Origin: Eustoma russellianum
Taxonomy: Eukaryota; Streptophyta; Magnoliopsida; Gentianales; Gentianaceae
Assembly (NCBI GenBank): GCA_036186865.1
Contig: AP025069.1
Coordinates: 23,172,629-23,236,628 of the forward strand
Length of the DNA: 64,000 nt
Reading direction: 5' to 3'
Part shown: positions 22,418 to 34,028 of the stretch, piece by piece
How the letters are laid out: every line of letters begins with the position of its first letter
How positions within the stretch are numbered: position 1 is the stretch's first letter
Translations under genes and position numbers: made by a program
Notes under the pieces: generated by a model
Seen by the model: only the letters and a program-made list of their open reading frames with translations
Told to the model about the DNA's origin: nothing
Databases searched by the model: none

Positions 22418-25409
22418 TGTAGGATCTTCAAGGCACCACCAGAACGGGGGGTTGAATAGTGGGTGCGGAAAATGTGGTTTTTAAAATAGTTTAAAACCAA
22501 AAACCCAACTTGTGAAAACAGTTTATGTTTTCAGTACTAGTTTTAAAACGTTTTGAAAACTAGGTTGCAGGTCCTCAAAAATTCTGAAATTTTGAGAGAA
22601 CTTAGCCTCAGATGTTATAAGTATCTCCTAAAAATTTCAGATTTAAATTCAACCTCTAACCCCTTGAAAATTCGTTGGTGGTCAGATTGCGCAAATCTGC
22701 CAGAAACGGTAGACTGATTTGAAAAATTAATTCCTATTTGTACGTAACTCCAAATGCTCTGAAAATTTAAAGACTAACCCCTTATAAGTTTTATTTAAAT
22801 GGGTTGAAACAGTTTTGAAAAATTCTTTTGAAAGTTAGTCAAATACGATCAAAGTCTCAACCTTTGCAAGCCTGAAAATCAGACTGCACTAGTCTCAGAA
22901 CTTTGGATGTTTTAATGACTTATACTTGTCCAAAAGGGTTGAAACTTGCGCCAAAAGAACCCTAAGATGTGTGGCTATGATTCTGAAAAGTTTCGTAATT
23001 TTTGAAATTCGTTTACTATTTTACGAACGTGATCAAAAACGATAAACAGTGCTGAAACTGAAAGTAAATGCTGAAAGTAAATGACACAAAGAATTTTATA
23101 CTGGTTCGTTTATAAACAACTTACTCCAGTCTTCGAGGACACCTTTCTCGGTTCACACTAATCACACAACACAAAAACACCTTACCACAGGGTTGATAGA
23201 GTTACACACCAACTCTAACACTTTACAAACCTTGTATGAGTATGCAATTGTCACGAACACCACCACCTCGCAAGTGCAAGATTGATCACACCTTGATCAA
23301 TCTTTTACAACAATGAAAAGAATATGTGGTGGTCTAGATGAAGCCTATTCAATTATATGAATGTAAGTACAATAGACTTTTAGAGAGAAGAAAGAAAGAG
23401 AGTGTAGAAAAGAAGGTGCTAGACGTTTTTGATCTTGGAATTTGCAAGACTTGTTCTTGTTCTTGTTTTGCTCTTCTTCCTTTCTTTTTATCATTATGGC
23501 CGCCCCCTATGCTCCTCTTCCCTTCTTGAAAATTATCTTTTAAGTCCTTGGAAGAGTATATGGCGTCATTGTGACATGTCTTTGCTTACTTGGCATCTCT
23601 TCATTGGATGATCATTAAGCTCTTGCTTACTTGGCACTCATTGATTGGTTGGATGTTGTCATCATTTGATGACTAGACAAATATGAGAATAACACTTAAA
23701 ACTTGTGCCAAAATCATCATAAAATTATTACCATAATTCACAAGATTATCACCCAAAATTAGCAAGACAATTTTCTCCAAAAAGTCATGAAAAAATCGGC
23801 CATAAAGAGTCTTTACATGCTGAAATTTCAGCATGTGACACTTTTGTATTCTTTTCAAAATGTTGCCAAGTTTGCTTTGATTTATTTCTTGAAAATGAAT
23901 CACCATTTAGTACAAGACATTTTTATTAATTTTTGGAATAAAATTAGACATCAATGAGGCCTAAAATTCGGCCATATACATTCCCACACATGCTGAAATT
24001 TTCAGCATGAGTGATATTCAAAATATCACAACTTTAATTCCATAACTTATTCAAAATACTTCCAAATTGTCTTCCAATCAATCCACCTTAATCAACACAC
24101 AAAATATGACTCATAATGGTGTTAAAATCGGCCATCCATTGTGCACATGCTGAAATTTTCAGCATGTGTTACAAATGAGAAATAAGTTTGAAATGTTACC
24201 TTGTGTAGCTCCTTCCTTTATGTCATCAACATTGTATGATTCATTCTGGACCAATCAATATGCCAACAAGGCTCCACATATGCTCCAACAAGCTGGAATA
24301 GGCGTGTGAAATAGATTTGTGCATGTGCTGAATTTTATTTTTGCAAACTTTGTAAAATAGTGCACATTTAATAATACACACATGGTATATTCCAATCAGC
24401 CCTTAATTGAATTTTCTAAAACACTTTGAGATGTATAAAATATGTAAAAAGTGTCTAGATACATGTTATATGGTGTGCCAAAAACGTTCCATGTGTCGTG
24501 TACGAAGAAAACTGAATTTTCGACGTTTATCGATTTCCCGATTTTTCTCTAATTAAATTCCAACTTTTTGCACATGTTATATATATTATGTTACACATAA
24601 TATACATAAATTAAACTTTAATATTCAGCACTTAGGCTGATTAAAGTGGCGTCCAAAACATGTGACAAAATTGAAATTGGAATCTCCACAATTTGGCCTT
24701 AATGTGGGGTGATTTGTGTGTGCCAACATGGAATAATTTTATGGCTGCATATAGCATGAAACCCACGAAATTTGTTGATATTTTTGAAGTGTAGGGGCTG
24801 GCCATCTATTTATGGCAAGTACGTGACACGTTGGCAAAGTTTCGGTATTCGTCCGATACGACAATTTTCGGTTTAGAACCTTCTAACGTGTCGTATTGAA
24901 TTTGTCATCACCATGACTTATATCATATGATATAAGATCTGAATATACTCATAAATATGAGTTAAGTATAGTGGTGTGACGTTAACGTACGTATAGAAAA
25001 TATATAACGTGTCGGTAATACATTGGAATAAATGTGTATGTGTCTTTTTCAAAAAAATCTGAAAATATGTATATATATATATATGTATAATAGCGTGTAA
25101 TAAGTGTGGAGAGGAGAGGGGAACTTTCCTTTCTTCAACTTGTTACCTTTGTGCCTTTTCCAAATATTGCATCCTTTAATGAACTACTTAGTTTAATTAA
25201 CTAAGTACTTCACTTAATGAACTAGTTTAGTTCATTAATGGTGGCACCTAAAAACAGTTCAAACAAAACAAATGTTTGCCATTTGTTGTAAGCTTTAAAG
25301 CTTCATGGCTTGTTGCGACAACATTATATATGAACTATATAAGGCAAGTTATGTGCAACAACATGAAATATGTCATGCATTTCGTTTAAATGATGTATTT
25401 TGAAATCAT
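22418..25409 (-). repeat. B1 3' LTR, outer end deleted
   Basis: About 3 kb, starting TGTAGGATCTTCAAGGC on the plus strand. It contains the family palindromes: CTTATATCATATGATATAAG at 24917, and CATGCTGAAATTTCAGCATG-type copies at 23816, 23988 and 24146. The last 20 or so bases of the LTR (GGTTTGAGTG side) are missing, because the sequence passes straight into the RNase H coding region at about 25407. Confidence 0.87.
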
Positions 25410-26590
25410 TTACGGTAATTCCAAAGTCTGAAAGCTGTTCTTTTATCCATAATAATTGTGTGCAACAAAGACTAAGTGGCATGTACTCAGCTTTAGTAGT
25501 GGATAAAGCTACGCTTGCTTGCTTTTTGGAAAACCATGAAATAAATGAGTTTTCTATAAATTGGCAAGTGCCACTCGTGCTTTTCCTATCTATCTTACAT
25601 CCACCATAATCAGCGTCAGTGTAGGCATGCAAATTAAAATCACAATCTTTATCATACCAAATGCCTAAGGTGGGTGTGTGCTTAATATATCGGAATATTC
25701 TTTTTACCGTATTATAGTGAGACACCTTAGGTTTGAAACCGTGCACACATACATACACTGAACATGATATCAGGCCTACTAGCAGTAAGGTATAGCAAAG
25801 AACCAATCACAGATCTATATAAGGCATTATCAAAATCCTTACCATGTTCATCTTTATCTAATTTAGTAGTGACACTCATAGGGGTGGGGGATGGTTTTAA
25901 ATTCTCAAAATTGATCTTTTTAATCATATATTTACATATTTAGCTTGGCTTATGTGAATACCTTTACTCATTTGTTTAATCTGCAAGCCAAGAAAATAGT
26001 TCAATTCGCCAACCATAGACATTTCAAATTCGGATTTCATGCAATTTTCAAAATCTTCAACAAGTTTATGAGAAGTAGAGCCGAAAATAATGTCATCAAC
26101 GTAAATTTGAATAATAAGTAAATCCGATTTATCTTGTTTTAAAAATAATGTACTATCTATAGTACCTCTTTTAAAACCATTTTCTAAAAGAAAAGTAGCA
26201 AAACGATCATACCATGCTCTAGGTGCTTGCTTTAGTCCATATAGTGCCTTCTTTAGTTTATACACGTAATCGGGATGTTTCAAATCTTCAAAATCGGGTG
26301 GTTGTTTCACGTATACTTCTTCTTGTATGAATCCATTTAAGAATGCACTTTTCACGTCCATTTGATAGAGTTTAAAATCTTTCATGCAAGCAACGGCAAG
26401 TAAAAGTCGTATAGCTTCTAATCGTGCTACGGGTGCAAATGTCTCATGATAATCAATTCCTTCTTCTTGATTATAGCCTTGTGCTACAAGTCTAGCTTTA
26501 TTTCTAACAACTTTTCCTTCTTCATTCATTTTATTTCTAAACACCCACTTTGTGCCTATTATGGTCTTATCTTGTGGTCGTAGCACTAAA
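25410..26590 (-). pseudogene. B1 RT-RNase H, frameshifted and truncated
   Basis: The best-kept RT of the window: 26586-25924 reads TKWVFRNKMNEEGKVVRNKA, then QMDVKSAFLNGFIQEEVYV and QIYVDDIIFGSTS, so all catalytic aspartates are present. A stop or frame change follows AKYVN near 25924. The next frame gives LTASRPDIMFSV, and RNase H follows with YTDADYGGCKIDRKSTSG and STTKAEYM. RNase H ends abruptly after FGITV, where the frame enters LTR sequence. Roughly the last 90 residues, including the third catalytic block (YCDSMSA in B2), are lost. Confidence 0.88.
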
Positions 26591-27270
26591 TCTCATACTT
26601 CATTTCTAACAAATTGATTAAGTTCGTCATGCATAGCATCAATCCAAGAAGAATCACTCAAAGCATCATGCACATTTTTGGGTTCAATTTCGGAAATCAT
26701 AGCATGAAATTGATTTATTTCATACGAAGTTATTCTTCTACGTGGTCGCACACCGTGAGTGATATCGCCTATAATGAGATCATGTGGGTGATCTCTATGT
26801 CATCTTGGTTGATTATTTTCTATGTTCTCATGCATTTCTAAGTGATCATGCATTTCTAGTGTATCATGCATATCAAACGTGCCATCATCATCATTCAACA
26901 CGGGTTTCAATTCAAAATCATCGTCATATTCTTTATCTTTATCAATCTCACCAAATTCATTAAACTTCACATGAATAGATTCTATGATTTGTCTAGTGAG
27001 AGGATCATAACATCTATATGCTTTTGAATTTACAGAATATCCAACAAAGATGCATTCAATTGATTTAGATTCAAATTTATCTAAATTGTCTTTTGTATTT
27101 AAAACGAAACATTTGAATCAAAACACACGAAAATAGTCAATTTTAGGCATGCGATCATTTAGTATCTCATAAGGCGTCTTATTTATTTTCTTTCTAGTGG
27201 ATAGGCGATTTACTATGTAGAATGCACAGTTTACAGCTTCTGCCCACAAAAATCTAGGCAATTTATTTTT
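26591..27270 (-). pseudogene. B1 integrase tail and linker, decayed
   Basis: The minus-strand frames carry the integrase tail and the acidic linker to RT seen intact in B2 (VFGCKCFVLNTKD, IECIFVGYS, then a run rich in Glu, Asp, Met and His such as MHDTLEMHDHLE). Several stops interrupt it, for example beside the WHRDHPHDLI block near 26790 and near 27118. Confidence 0.75.
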
Positions 27271-28260
27271 TCACAACATTGTCCTAGCAATTTCTTGTAA
27301 TGTCCTATTCTTTCTTTCTACTACTCTATTTAATTGTGGAGTTCTAGGTGGCGAAAACTCGTGCTTAATTCCTTTTTCTTCGCAAAATGAAATCATATCC
27401 TTATTTTTGAATTCACCACCTCTATCGCTTCTTATCTTTTTCATATTAATGCCATATTGATTTTCAAGTTGTTTTATCAGTTTAGCAATTTCAATAACGC
27501 TATCATCCTTATGTGCAAGAAACAAAGTCCAAGTATAACGAGAAAAATCATCAACAATCACGCAAGCATAGTGACGCCCACCAAGACTCGTAGTGCGACT
27601 AAGACCAAACAAATCAATGTGTAATAATTCTAAAACTCTAGTCGTGCTTATTTCATTTTTAGGTTTAAGTGACTCGCGTGTTAGTTTGCCTTTTATGCAA
27701 GATTCACACAACTGAAAGTTGTCTAAATCAAGTGTAGGCAATCCTCGTATTAGGTTCTTTCGTTGGAGTTTTTCTAGTGTAGAAATGCCAATATGTCCTA
27801 AACGTCTATGCCACAAATTTACGTTAGGTTCAATTGACATGAAACACTTAACCTTAGCGTCTAACATATCATCCATAGAAAGTGTAAAAATGTTTCCTTC
27901 TCGTTTTTCTTTTAAGACTGTTTCTCCATTTTTATTTATTATATTGCAATATGGGTGAGTAAAACACACATCAAAACCATTGTCAATAAACTGTGAAATG
28001 CTAAGAAGATTATAAGATAAGTTGCTTACCAAAAAGACGTTTGAAATTTGAAGAGTGCTTGGGTTTCCAATTGTACCTTTTCTGATGATCTTGTCTTTGT
28101 TGTTGTCTCCAAAGGTCACGGATCCGCCTTTTGTGATCTTCTTCAATTTCGTGAATAGGCTCGGGTCACCCGTCATGTGCCTCGAGCAACCACTGTCAAG
28201 GAACCACTTGATAGATGTACCTTTTGATGTGTGGGTTCCTTGCAATGTGCAAAAATGATT
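27271..28260 (-). pseudogene. B1 protease-integrase core
   Basis: A 324-codon open frame reads WFLDSGCSRHMTGDPSLF (protease with DSG intact), VTFGDNNKDKIIRKGTIGN, the HHCC finger (LWHRRLGHIGISTLEKL, then CESCIKGKLTRESL), and the integrase core with Asp in HIDLFGLSRT, Asp in IRSDRGGEFKN and Glu in PQLNRVVERKNRT (Arg for the usual Gly). It stops at 27271 near the end of the core through TGA/frame change. The apparent start at 28245 is TTG, so it is more likely read as part of a longer polyprotein. Known role: protease matures Gag-Pol, and integrase inserts the cDNA. Confidence 0.88.
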
Positions 28261-28385
28261 TAGGTACCCTTTTAATTTTGGGTCCTTACGAGTTAGTTAT
28301 TCACCTCTTAGTAAAAGTACCTTTCGGTACCCATACTTGGGTGATCCTTCTCGGTCTAGCAAATGGCAAGAATGTAGATGAAGGT

Positions 28386-30069
28386 TCAATGTAGTAGACA
28401 TGTGGTGAGCACTTTAGACCTTTGGCCAAGAACTCCTTTATACTCATTATATGTAGGACGTTTTTGATATGTCCTTGTGTTAATGTGCATAGTGCGTGAT
28501 CTAGATGGATGAAATAAATGTCGTGTATGCATCACTTGTTTCTTCTCATATCTATATGGCACAAAATTGTATTTCGCATGATATGAGGAAGAAGTAAGGC
28601 GTGAGGAGGGGAGAGGGGGTCGTTGCGTCATCTTAGACACCGGTTTTTGTTTTAGGGTGTCTACTCTCTTAGACACTACAAACTTGGTTGGTTTAATGGA
28701 TACTTCATTTGTTTCAATGTATCCTAAACCTGTTTTATCACTATCATGCTTTTGTGATAATATAATACGCTCTAGCATGTTAGATCCCGTATCAAACTGT
28801 TTCATCATTTTCTCTAAGTCTGTATTCCTTGATTTCAAACTTGAAATCTCGGATTTCATTTCATTATTTTGCGTAGTCAATGATGAGATCTCTGTCTTTA
28901 ATGGAGTAATGATGCATGATGACTCTTCCTTTGAATCGTTTAACTGAGCGACAAGATTCTCGTTAGAAGATTATAACAGTTTATTGTCTTCAATTAATCG
29001 CTTCTTTTCTTTCGCGAGAGTCTTAGTAAATTTATGCAATTCTAAGTACTGACTAAAAAGATCATCATAAGAAGGCTCAGAGTCAAAATCAGAGTCAGAT
29101 GATACCTCGTTTGATGCTTTGGACACAAAGCACTTGTGCAGTCTCCTCTTCTGTTTCAGTCTCAGAATCCGATGTATCACTCTAAGTGGAGGCTTTGAGA
29201 GCTTGTTTCCTTTGCTTAGGTTCTGAGACGAGTCTATTCTTGTTCCGATCCTTGTCATGGTATTTATTTGTTTGCTTATCCTTATTAGGGCAGTCATATG
29301 ATAGATGTCCAAGTTTACCGCATTCATAACATTTAACATCCTTATCGTTTGTCTTGTTCTTATTTCTTTTAATCGAAGTGGCCTTAGTTTTATTTCTAAA
29401 CGACTTTCTCATGAATTTTCTTAAGCCTTTAGCCAATAAAATTAAGTCATCATTATCCGATTCAGAATCACTATCATCTACGTGATCGGAAGAAGTAGAG
29501 ACGTATTCATTTGATTTAAATGCAATAGCTTTACCTTGTTTTGATGATTCTGATTTCCTTATGGTGAGTTTGTTCTCATACACCTTAAGTGATCCAATTA
29601 ATTCTTCCATCTTGATTGAATTAGTTTCTTTACTTTCTTCTATTGCCGTTACTTTAGGGTCCCACTCGGATGGAAGGCTTCGCAAGACTTTTTGTACCTT
29701 TTCCTGCATAGTAAAGGCTTTGCCAAGAGACTCAAGAGAATTGTAGATGTTAGTCAAGCGAAGATCCATATCAACGATAGATTCATTAGGCAATAATTTA
29801 AACGACTCGAGTGTGGACATAAGCATGTTTATCTTGGACTCTTTTACTTGACTAGTGCCTTTGTGTTTCATTTCAAGTATTCTCCACATTTCTTGAGCAC
29901 TAGAACAATTTGAGACATAGCTAGACTCACTTTTACTTAATCCATTTAAAAGTAACTGCATAGCCCTAGCGTTCATGCTTAGTCTCTTTTTATCCTCACT
30001 AGTATACTCTTGTCTAGGTTTAATGACCTCTAGTGTGACCCCATCTACAGTGGATAACTTTGATGGGAC
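28386..30069 (-). pseudogene. B1 gag, main part, cut by the TRIM/B2 block
   Basis: Frames 29976-29182, 29339-28971 and 28880-28386 give the SIRE-like gag: MNARAMQLLLNGLSKSESSY, a UBN2-type core, KCYECGKLGHLSYDCPNKDK (CCHC knuckle intact), an acidic Ser-rich stretch (DSDFDSEPSYDDLFSQYLEL), and a coiled-coil-like segment ISSLKSRNTDLEKMMKQFDT. TAG after QALKAST near 29189 and two frameshifts disable it. The N-terminal part was displaced to 42835-42998. The last readable codons before the break are VPSKLSTVDGVTLEV at about 30020-30064. Confidence 0.85.
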
Positions 30070-30929
30070 TGCAGGACCTCATGCGCTACCAACTCTCCCA
30101 AAACCAATTGGTGACAGGAGATGCGCATACCCTAGCCTTATAGTGCATTCAGCACACAAGCGCCCACGGCATTCGACTGTGACTTGGCCCACATGGCCTA
30201 TGCCCACACGGCCTACGCCACGGGACAATTGCTGCACCCAACAATCTCCCCCTCAGCAATTGCTCCTGCTGGGAATCGAACCCGTAACCTCGCTCTGATA
30301 CCACTTGTAGGACCTCAGGCGCTACCATCTCTCCCAAAACTAATTGGTGACAGGAGATGCGCATACCCTAGCCTTATAGTGCATTCAGCACACACAAACG
30401 CCCACGGCATTCGACTGTGACTTGGCTCACCAGCCTACGCGCCACGGGACAATTGCTGCACCTAACAATCTCCCCCTCAGCATTTGCTCCCGCTGGGAAT
30501 CGAACCCGTGACCTTGGCTCTGATACCACTTGCAGGACCTCATGCGCTACCAACTCTCCCAAAACCAATTGGTGACAGGAGATGCGCATACCCTAGCCTT
30601 ATAGTGCATTCAGCACACAAGCGCCCACGGCATTCGACTGTGACTTGGCCCACATGGCCTATGCCCACACGGCCTACGCCACGGGACAATTGCTACACCC
30701 AACAATTGGTATCAGAGCCAAGGTCACGGGTTCGATTCCCAGCGGGAGCAAATGCTGAGGGGGAGATTGTTAGGTGCAGCAATTGTCCCGTGGCGCGTAG
30801 GCTGGTGAGCCAAGTCACAGTCGAATGCCGTGGGCGTTTGTGTGTGCTGAATGCACTATAAGGCTAGGGTATGCGCATCTCCTGTCACCAATTGGTTTTG
30901 AGAGAGATGGTAGCGCCTGAGGTCCTACA
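30070..30929 (-). mobile_element. TRIM array with one unit inverted
   Basis: Four short LTRs of 162-174 bp are separated by three 62-63 bp internal segments. L1 30070-30243, L2 30306-30467 and L3 30531-30704 are on the minus strand; L4 30768-30929 is on the plus strand. Each internal segment has a primer site AGTGGTATCAGAGC or TTGGTATCAGAGCC at one end and GAGGGGGAGATTG at the other, so all the signals of reverse transcription fit into about 400 bp with no coding capacity. Segment 30306-30530 and segment 30705-30929 are 225-bp inverted copies around L3. GGGAC precedes the array, and the same GGGAC follows B2. Confidence 0.85.
30729..30739 (+). promoter_or_regulatory. B-box-like motif inside the TRIM
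   Basis: GGTTCGATTCC fits the RNA polymerase III B-box consensus GWTCRANNC. No A box is visible upstream at normal spacing, so a working Pol III promoter is doubtful. The opposite strand reads GGGAATCGAACCC, which resembles the T-arm of plant initiator tRNA-Met, so the motif may instead be an extension of the primer-binding site. Confidence 0.35.
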
Positions 30930-30977
30930 AGACCTTGTAGGAATATGAGGGTTTGAGTGATTTCAAAATAAAGAAAT

Positions 30978-31015
<38 letters not shown>

Positions 31016-31178
31016 GTTGGATATATATATATATATATACACAAGTGTACATGTATGCATGATAACTTGCCTTATTTAGCTTATATATTATGTTGCCGAA
31101 CTAACGAGCCATGAAGCTTTAAAGCTTACATCATATGGCGAACATTTGTTGAGTTTATACTATTTTCAGGTGCCACAA

Positions 31179-31240
31179 TTAATGAACTAAAGTAGTTCAT
31201 TAAGTGAAGTACTTAGTTTGATAAACTAAGTAGTTCATTA
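31179..31240. repeat. Hairpin cluster in SIRE-like LTR
   Basis: TTAATGAACTA and TAGTTCATTAA pair around a 3-base loop, and directly after this CTTAGTTT and AAACTAAG pair around GAT. A third TAGTTCATTAA copy follows. The set is conserved in all LTRs of the family (about 25182-25242, 39610-39662, 40021-40073, 48187-48250). Confidence 0.7.
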
Positions 31241-32247
31241 AAGGAAGATGCATTTGGAAAAGACATGAAGGCAACATGGCTATGGAAGGAAAGTTCTCTC
31301 CTCCTCCCCACATCAATTTCACACGCCATATATACATAATATATATGTATTTTCAGATTTTTTTTTTTAAAAGGCACATACACATTTATTCCAACGTACT
31401 ATCGACACGTTATATATCTTACGAACGTACGATTACGTCACACCACTATACTTAACTCTTATTTATGAGTATATTCAGCTCTTATATCATATGATATAAG
31501 ATATGGTGATGACAAATTAAATACGACACGATAAAAGGTTCTAAACCGAAATTTGTCGTATCGGGCGATACCGAAACTTCGCCAACGTGTCACGTACTTG
31601 CCATAAATAAATGGCCAGCCCATATACATCAAAATTTATTAAAAATTTCGTGCCATACACTGTATATTGAGACAAAAATACTTTCCATGTTGGCACACAC
31701 AAATCATCCCACATTTAGGCCAAAATGTGAAGATTCCAATTTTATTTTTGTCACATGTTTATGGTACCACTTTAAATCAGCCAAGTGCTGGAAATTAAAG
31801 TATATATTATATATATTATGTATAACATAATATATATAGCATGTGCAAAAGTTGGAATTTAAATTAGAGAAAAATCGGGTAATCGATAAATATCGAAAAT
31901 TCGGTTTTCTGCGCACTTGACATGGAACGTTTTTCTTGAACATGATGTGGCACATATCTAGACACTTTTTACATATAATATACATCTTAAAGTATTCTAG
32001 AAAATTAAATTAAGGGCTGATTGGAATATTACATGTGTGTATTATTAAATGTGCACTATTTTTCAAAGTTAGCAAAAATAAATTTCATCACATGTATATA
32101 CATACTCAACGCCACCTACAGCTGAGATGGAGCACATGTGGAGCCTTGTTGGCATGTTGATTGGTCAAGAATCAATCATACAATGTTGATGAATCAAAGA
32201 GAGAAGCTACAAAAGGTAAGTTTTCAACATACACCTCTCTGATGTCA

Positions 32248-32562
32248 CATGCTGAAAATTTCAGCATGTCACACACCTTGTGGCCGTTTTCTTCATCATT
32301 AAGGAAGATAAATTGTCAATTTTTCTCATGATTTGAATTGTATTAAGTGTGATATTCTTTATATCACACATGCTGAAATTTTTCAGCATGTGTGAGAAGA
32401 TGTTGTGGCCGAATTTCACTCTCTTTTTGTGTCCAAGTTCATTCATCAATTGATAGCAAGACTTACCATGTATTATTGATTCATTTTAATGAGAAAAATC
32501 AAAGTAAATTGGGGATTATCTTGAATAAAAATGCATGATGCACATGCTGAAATTTCAGCATG
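32248..32562. repeat. Three CATGCTGAAATTTCAGCATG palindromes in B2 LTR
   Basis: Copies at 32248-32268, 32365-32394 (arms extended to CACACATGCTGAAA and its complement) and 32543-32562 (perfect 20-bp palindrome). Each is followed within about 50 bp by GGCCGAATTT or GTGGCCG. The same three lie in the 3' LTR (about 41078-41420) and in both B1 LTRs (23816-24167; 44455-44805). The repeated spacing of 120-180 bp suggests protein-binding sites in U3. Confidence 0.6.
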
Positions 32563-33976
32563 GCAAGGAGCATAATGGCCGAATTTTGGTGAGAAAGGAA
32601 GGAAGAATTTTTTGTCTCAAAATTTATGTGAATATCTCTTAAGTTATGGAATGTATTATGTGATGATTATTTGGCAAATATTCAGTTTTTTTCCAGAATA
32701 TCCATGTCATCAAAATGATGACAACATTGAGCCAATCAAAAGATGACAAGTAAGCAATGACTAAATGATGGTCCAATGGAATGATGCCAAGCAAGCAAAA
32801 CTTTGTCACCATGATGTCTCACACCCTCTCAAGCACTTAAAAGGAAATTTTCAAGATGGGGAGACTACCCTAGGGGGACGGCCTGGACCTATAAGGGAAG
32901 AAGAGAAGAACAAACAAAAGCAAGACCAAGAATTACATTCAAAAGTGATCAAAGTGCAAAAGTCTTCTTCTCCTTCACTTTCTTTCTTTCTTCTCTTGTA
33001 AAAAGCCTATTGTACTTTACTTCTTTCATTCTTGAATAGGCTTCATAGAAACCACCATTCATTCATCTTTGTACAAGATTGATCAAGGTGTGATCAATCT
33101 TCATTCTAGCGAGGTGGTGGTGTTCGTGCAAATTGTACTCACAATACAAGGTTTGTAAAGGGTTGGAGTTAAGGTGTAACTCTATCAACCCTGCGGTAAG
33201 GTGTACTGCGTGTGTGAAATTAGTGTGAACCAAGGAAGGTGTTCCTTGAAGACTGGAGTAGGTTGTTTATAAACGAACCAGTATAAAATTCTTGGTGCAA
33301 TTTACTTTCTGCATTTACGTTTCAGTTTCTGCGTTGTTTACTCATATTGTTCACGTTCGCAAAAATAGTAAACGTTTTCTAAAAATTACAAAAATTTCCA
33401 GAAACATACATAAACGTTCTAGGGTTAATTTGGCACAAGTTTCAACCCTTTTGGACAAGTATAGGTCAGTCAAACATCAAAAGTTCTGAGACTAGTGCAG
33501 TCTGATTTTCAGACTTGCAAAGGTTGAGACTTTGGTGGTATTTGACCTACTTCCCAAAAGAATTTTCAAAAACTGTTTCAACCCATTTCAATATAGTGTG
33601 TGAGGAGTTATTGGTCAAATTTTCAGATCATTTGGACATTCACACAAATAGGAATTAATTTTTCAAAACCATCTACCGTTTCTGGCAGATTTGCACAATC
33701 TGAGTGCCAACGGTTTTTGAAGGGGTTAAAGGTTGAATTTTGATTTGAAATTTTTAGGGGACCCTCATAACATCTGAGGCTAAGTTCTCTCAAAATGTCA
33801 TAATTTTTGGAGACCTCTAACCTGGTTTTAAAAACGTTTTAAAACAGGTCCTGAAAACAGAATCTGTTTTCAGAACTTGAATTGTTCAAGTTTAAAGAAA
33901 TTTTAAAAAGCACACTTTCCGCACCATCTATTCAACCCCCCCCCCCCTTCTAGTGGTGCCTTGCAGATCCTACAAG

Positions 33977-33988
33977 TGGTATCAGAGC
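33977..33988 (+). other. B2 primer-binding site (initiator tRNA-Met)
   Basis: TGGTATCAGAGC, two bases after the 5' LTR end, is the complement of the 3' end of plant initiator tRNA-Met, the usual primer of Copia elements. Confidence 0.9.
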
Positions 33989-34028
33989 GCAGGAATACTC
34001 ACGACAAGGAATCCAACGATTCAGTGAG

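Larger units (their letters stand above)
30936..33974 (+). repeat. B2 5' LTR
   Basis: 3039 bp from TGTAGGAATATGAGGG to GCAGATCCTACA. Near its start are two long (TA)n runs (about 30983-31038), then a hairpin cluster, a perfect 20-bp palindrome at 31481, and three CATGCTGAAATTTCAGCATG-type palindromes at 32248-32562. GTATAAAATTC near 33283 together with the conserved GAAGACTGGAGTAGG stretch before it may mark promoter/R sequence. The open frame at 32765-33001 is conserved with 41624-41860 only because the two LTRs are copies. Confidence 0.92.

Noticed and set aside
23338..23611. Two frames (63 and 60 codons) repeated at 43975
   Set aside because: Again LTR duplicates, here of B1, with no recognisable domain.
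30705..30767. tRNA gene
   Set aside because: TTCGATTC and an acceptor-like end are present, but there is no D-arm, anticodon arm or A box. The segment is a primer site plus polypurine tract between LTRs.
30149..30861. Several 70-125 codon frames in the TRIM region
   Set aside because: They read through TRIM LTRs and the primer site; TRIMs have no coding capacity and the frames occur on both strands.
32765..33001. 78-codon frame repeated identically at 41624
   Set aside because: Identity comes from the two B2 LTRs being copies. Codon use and sequence suggest no protein family.
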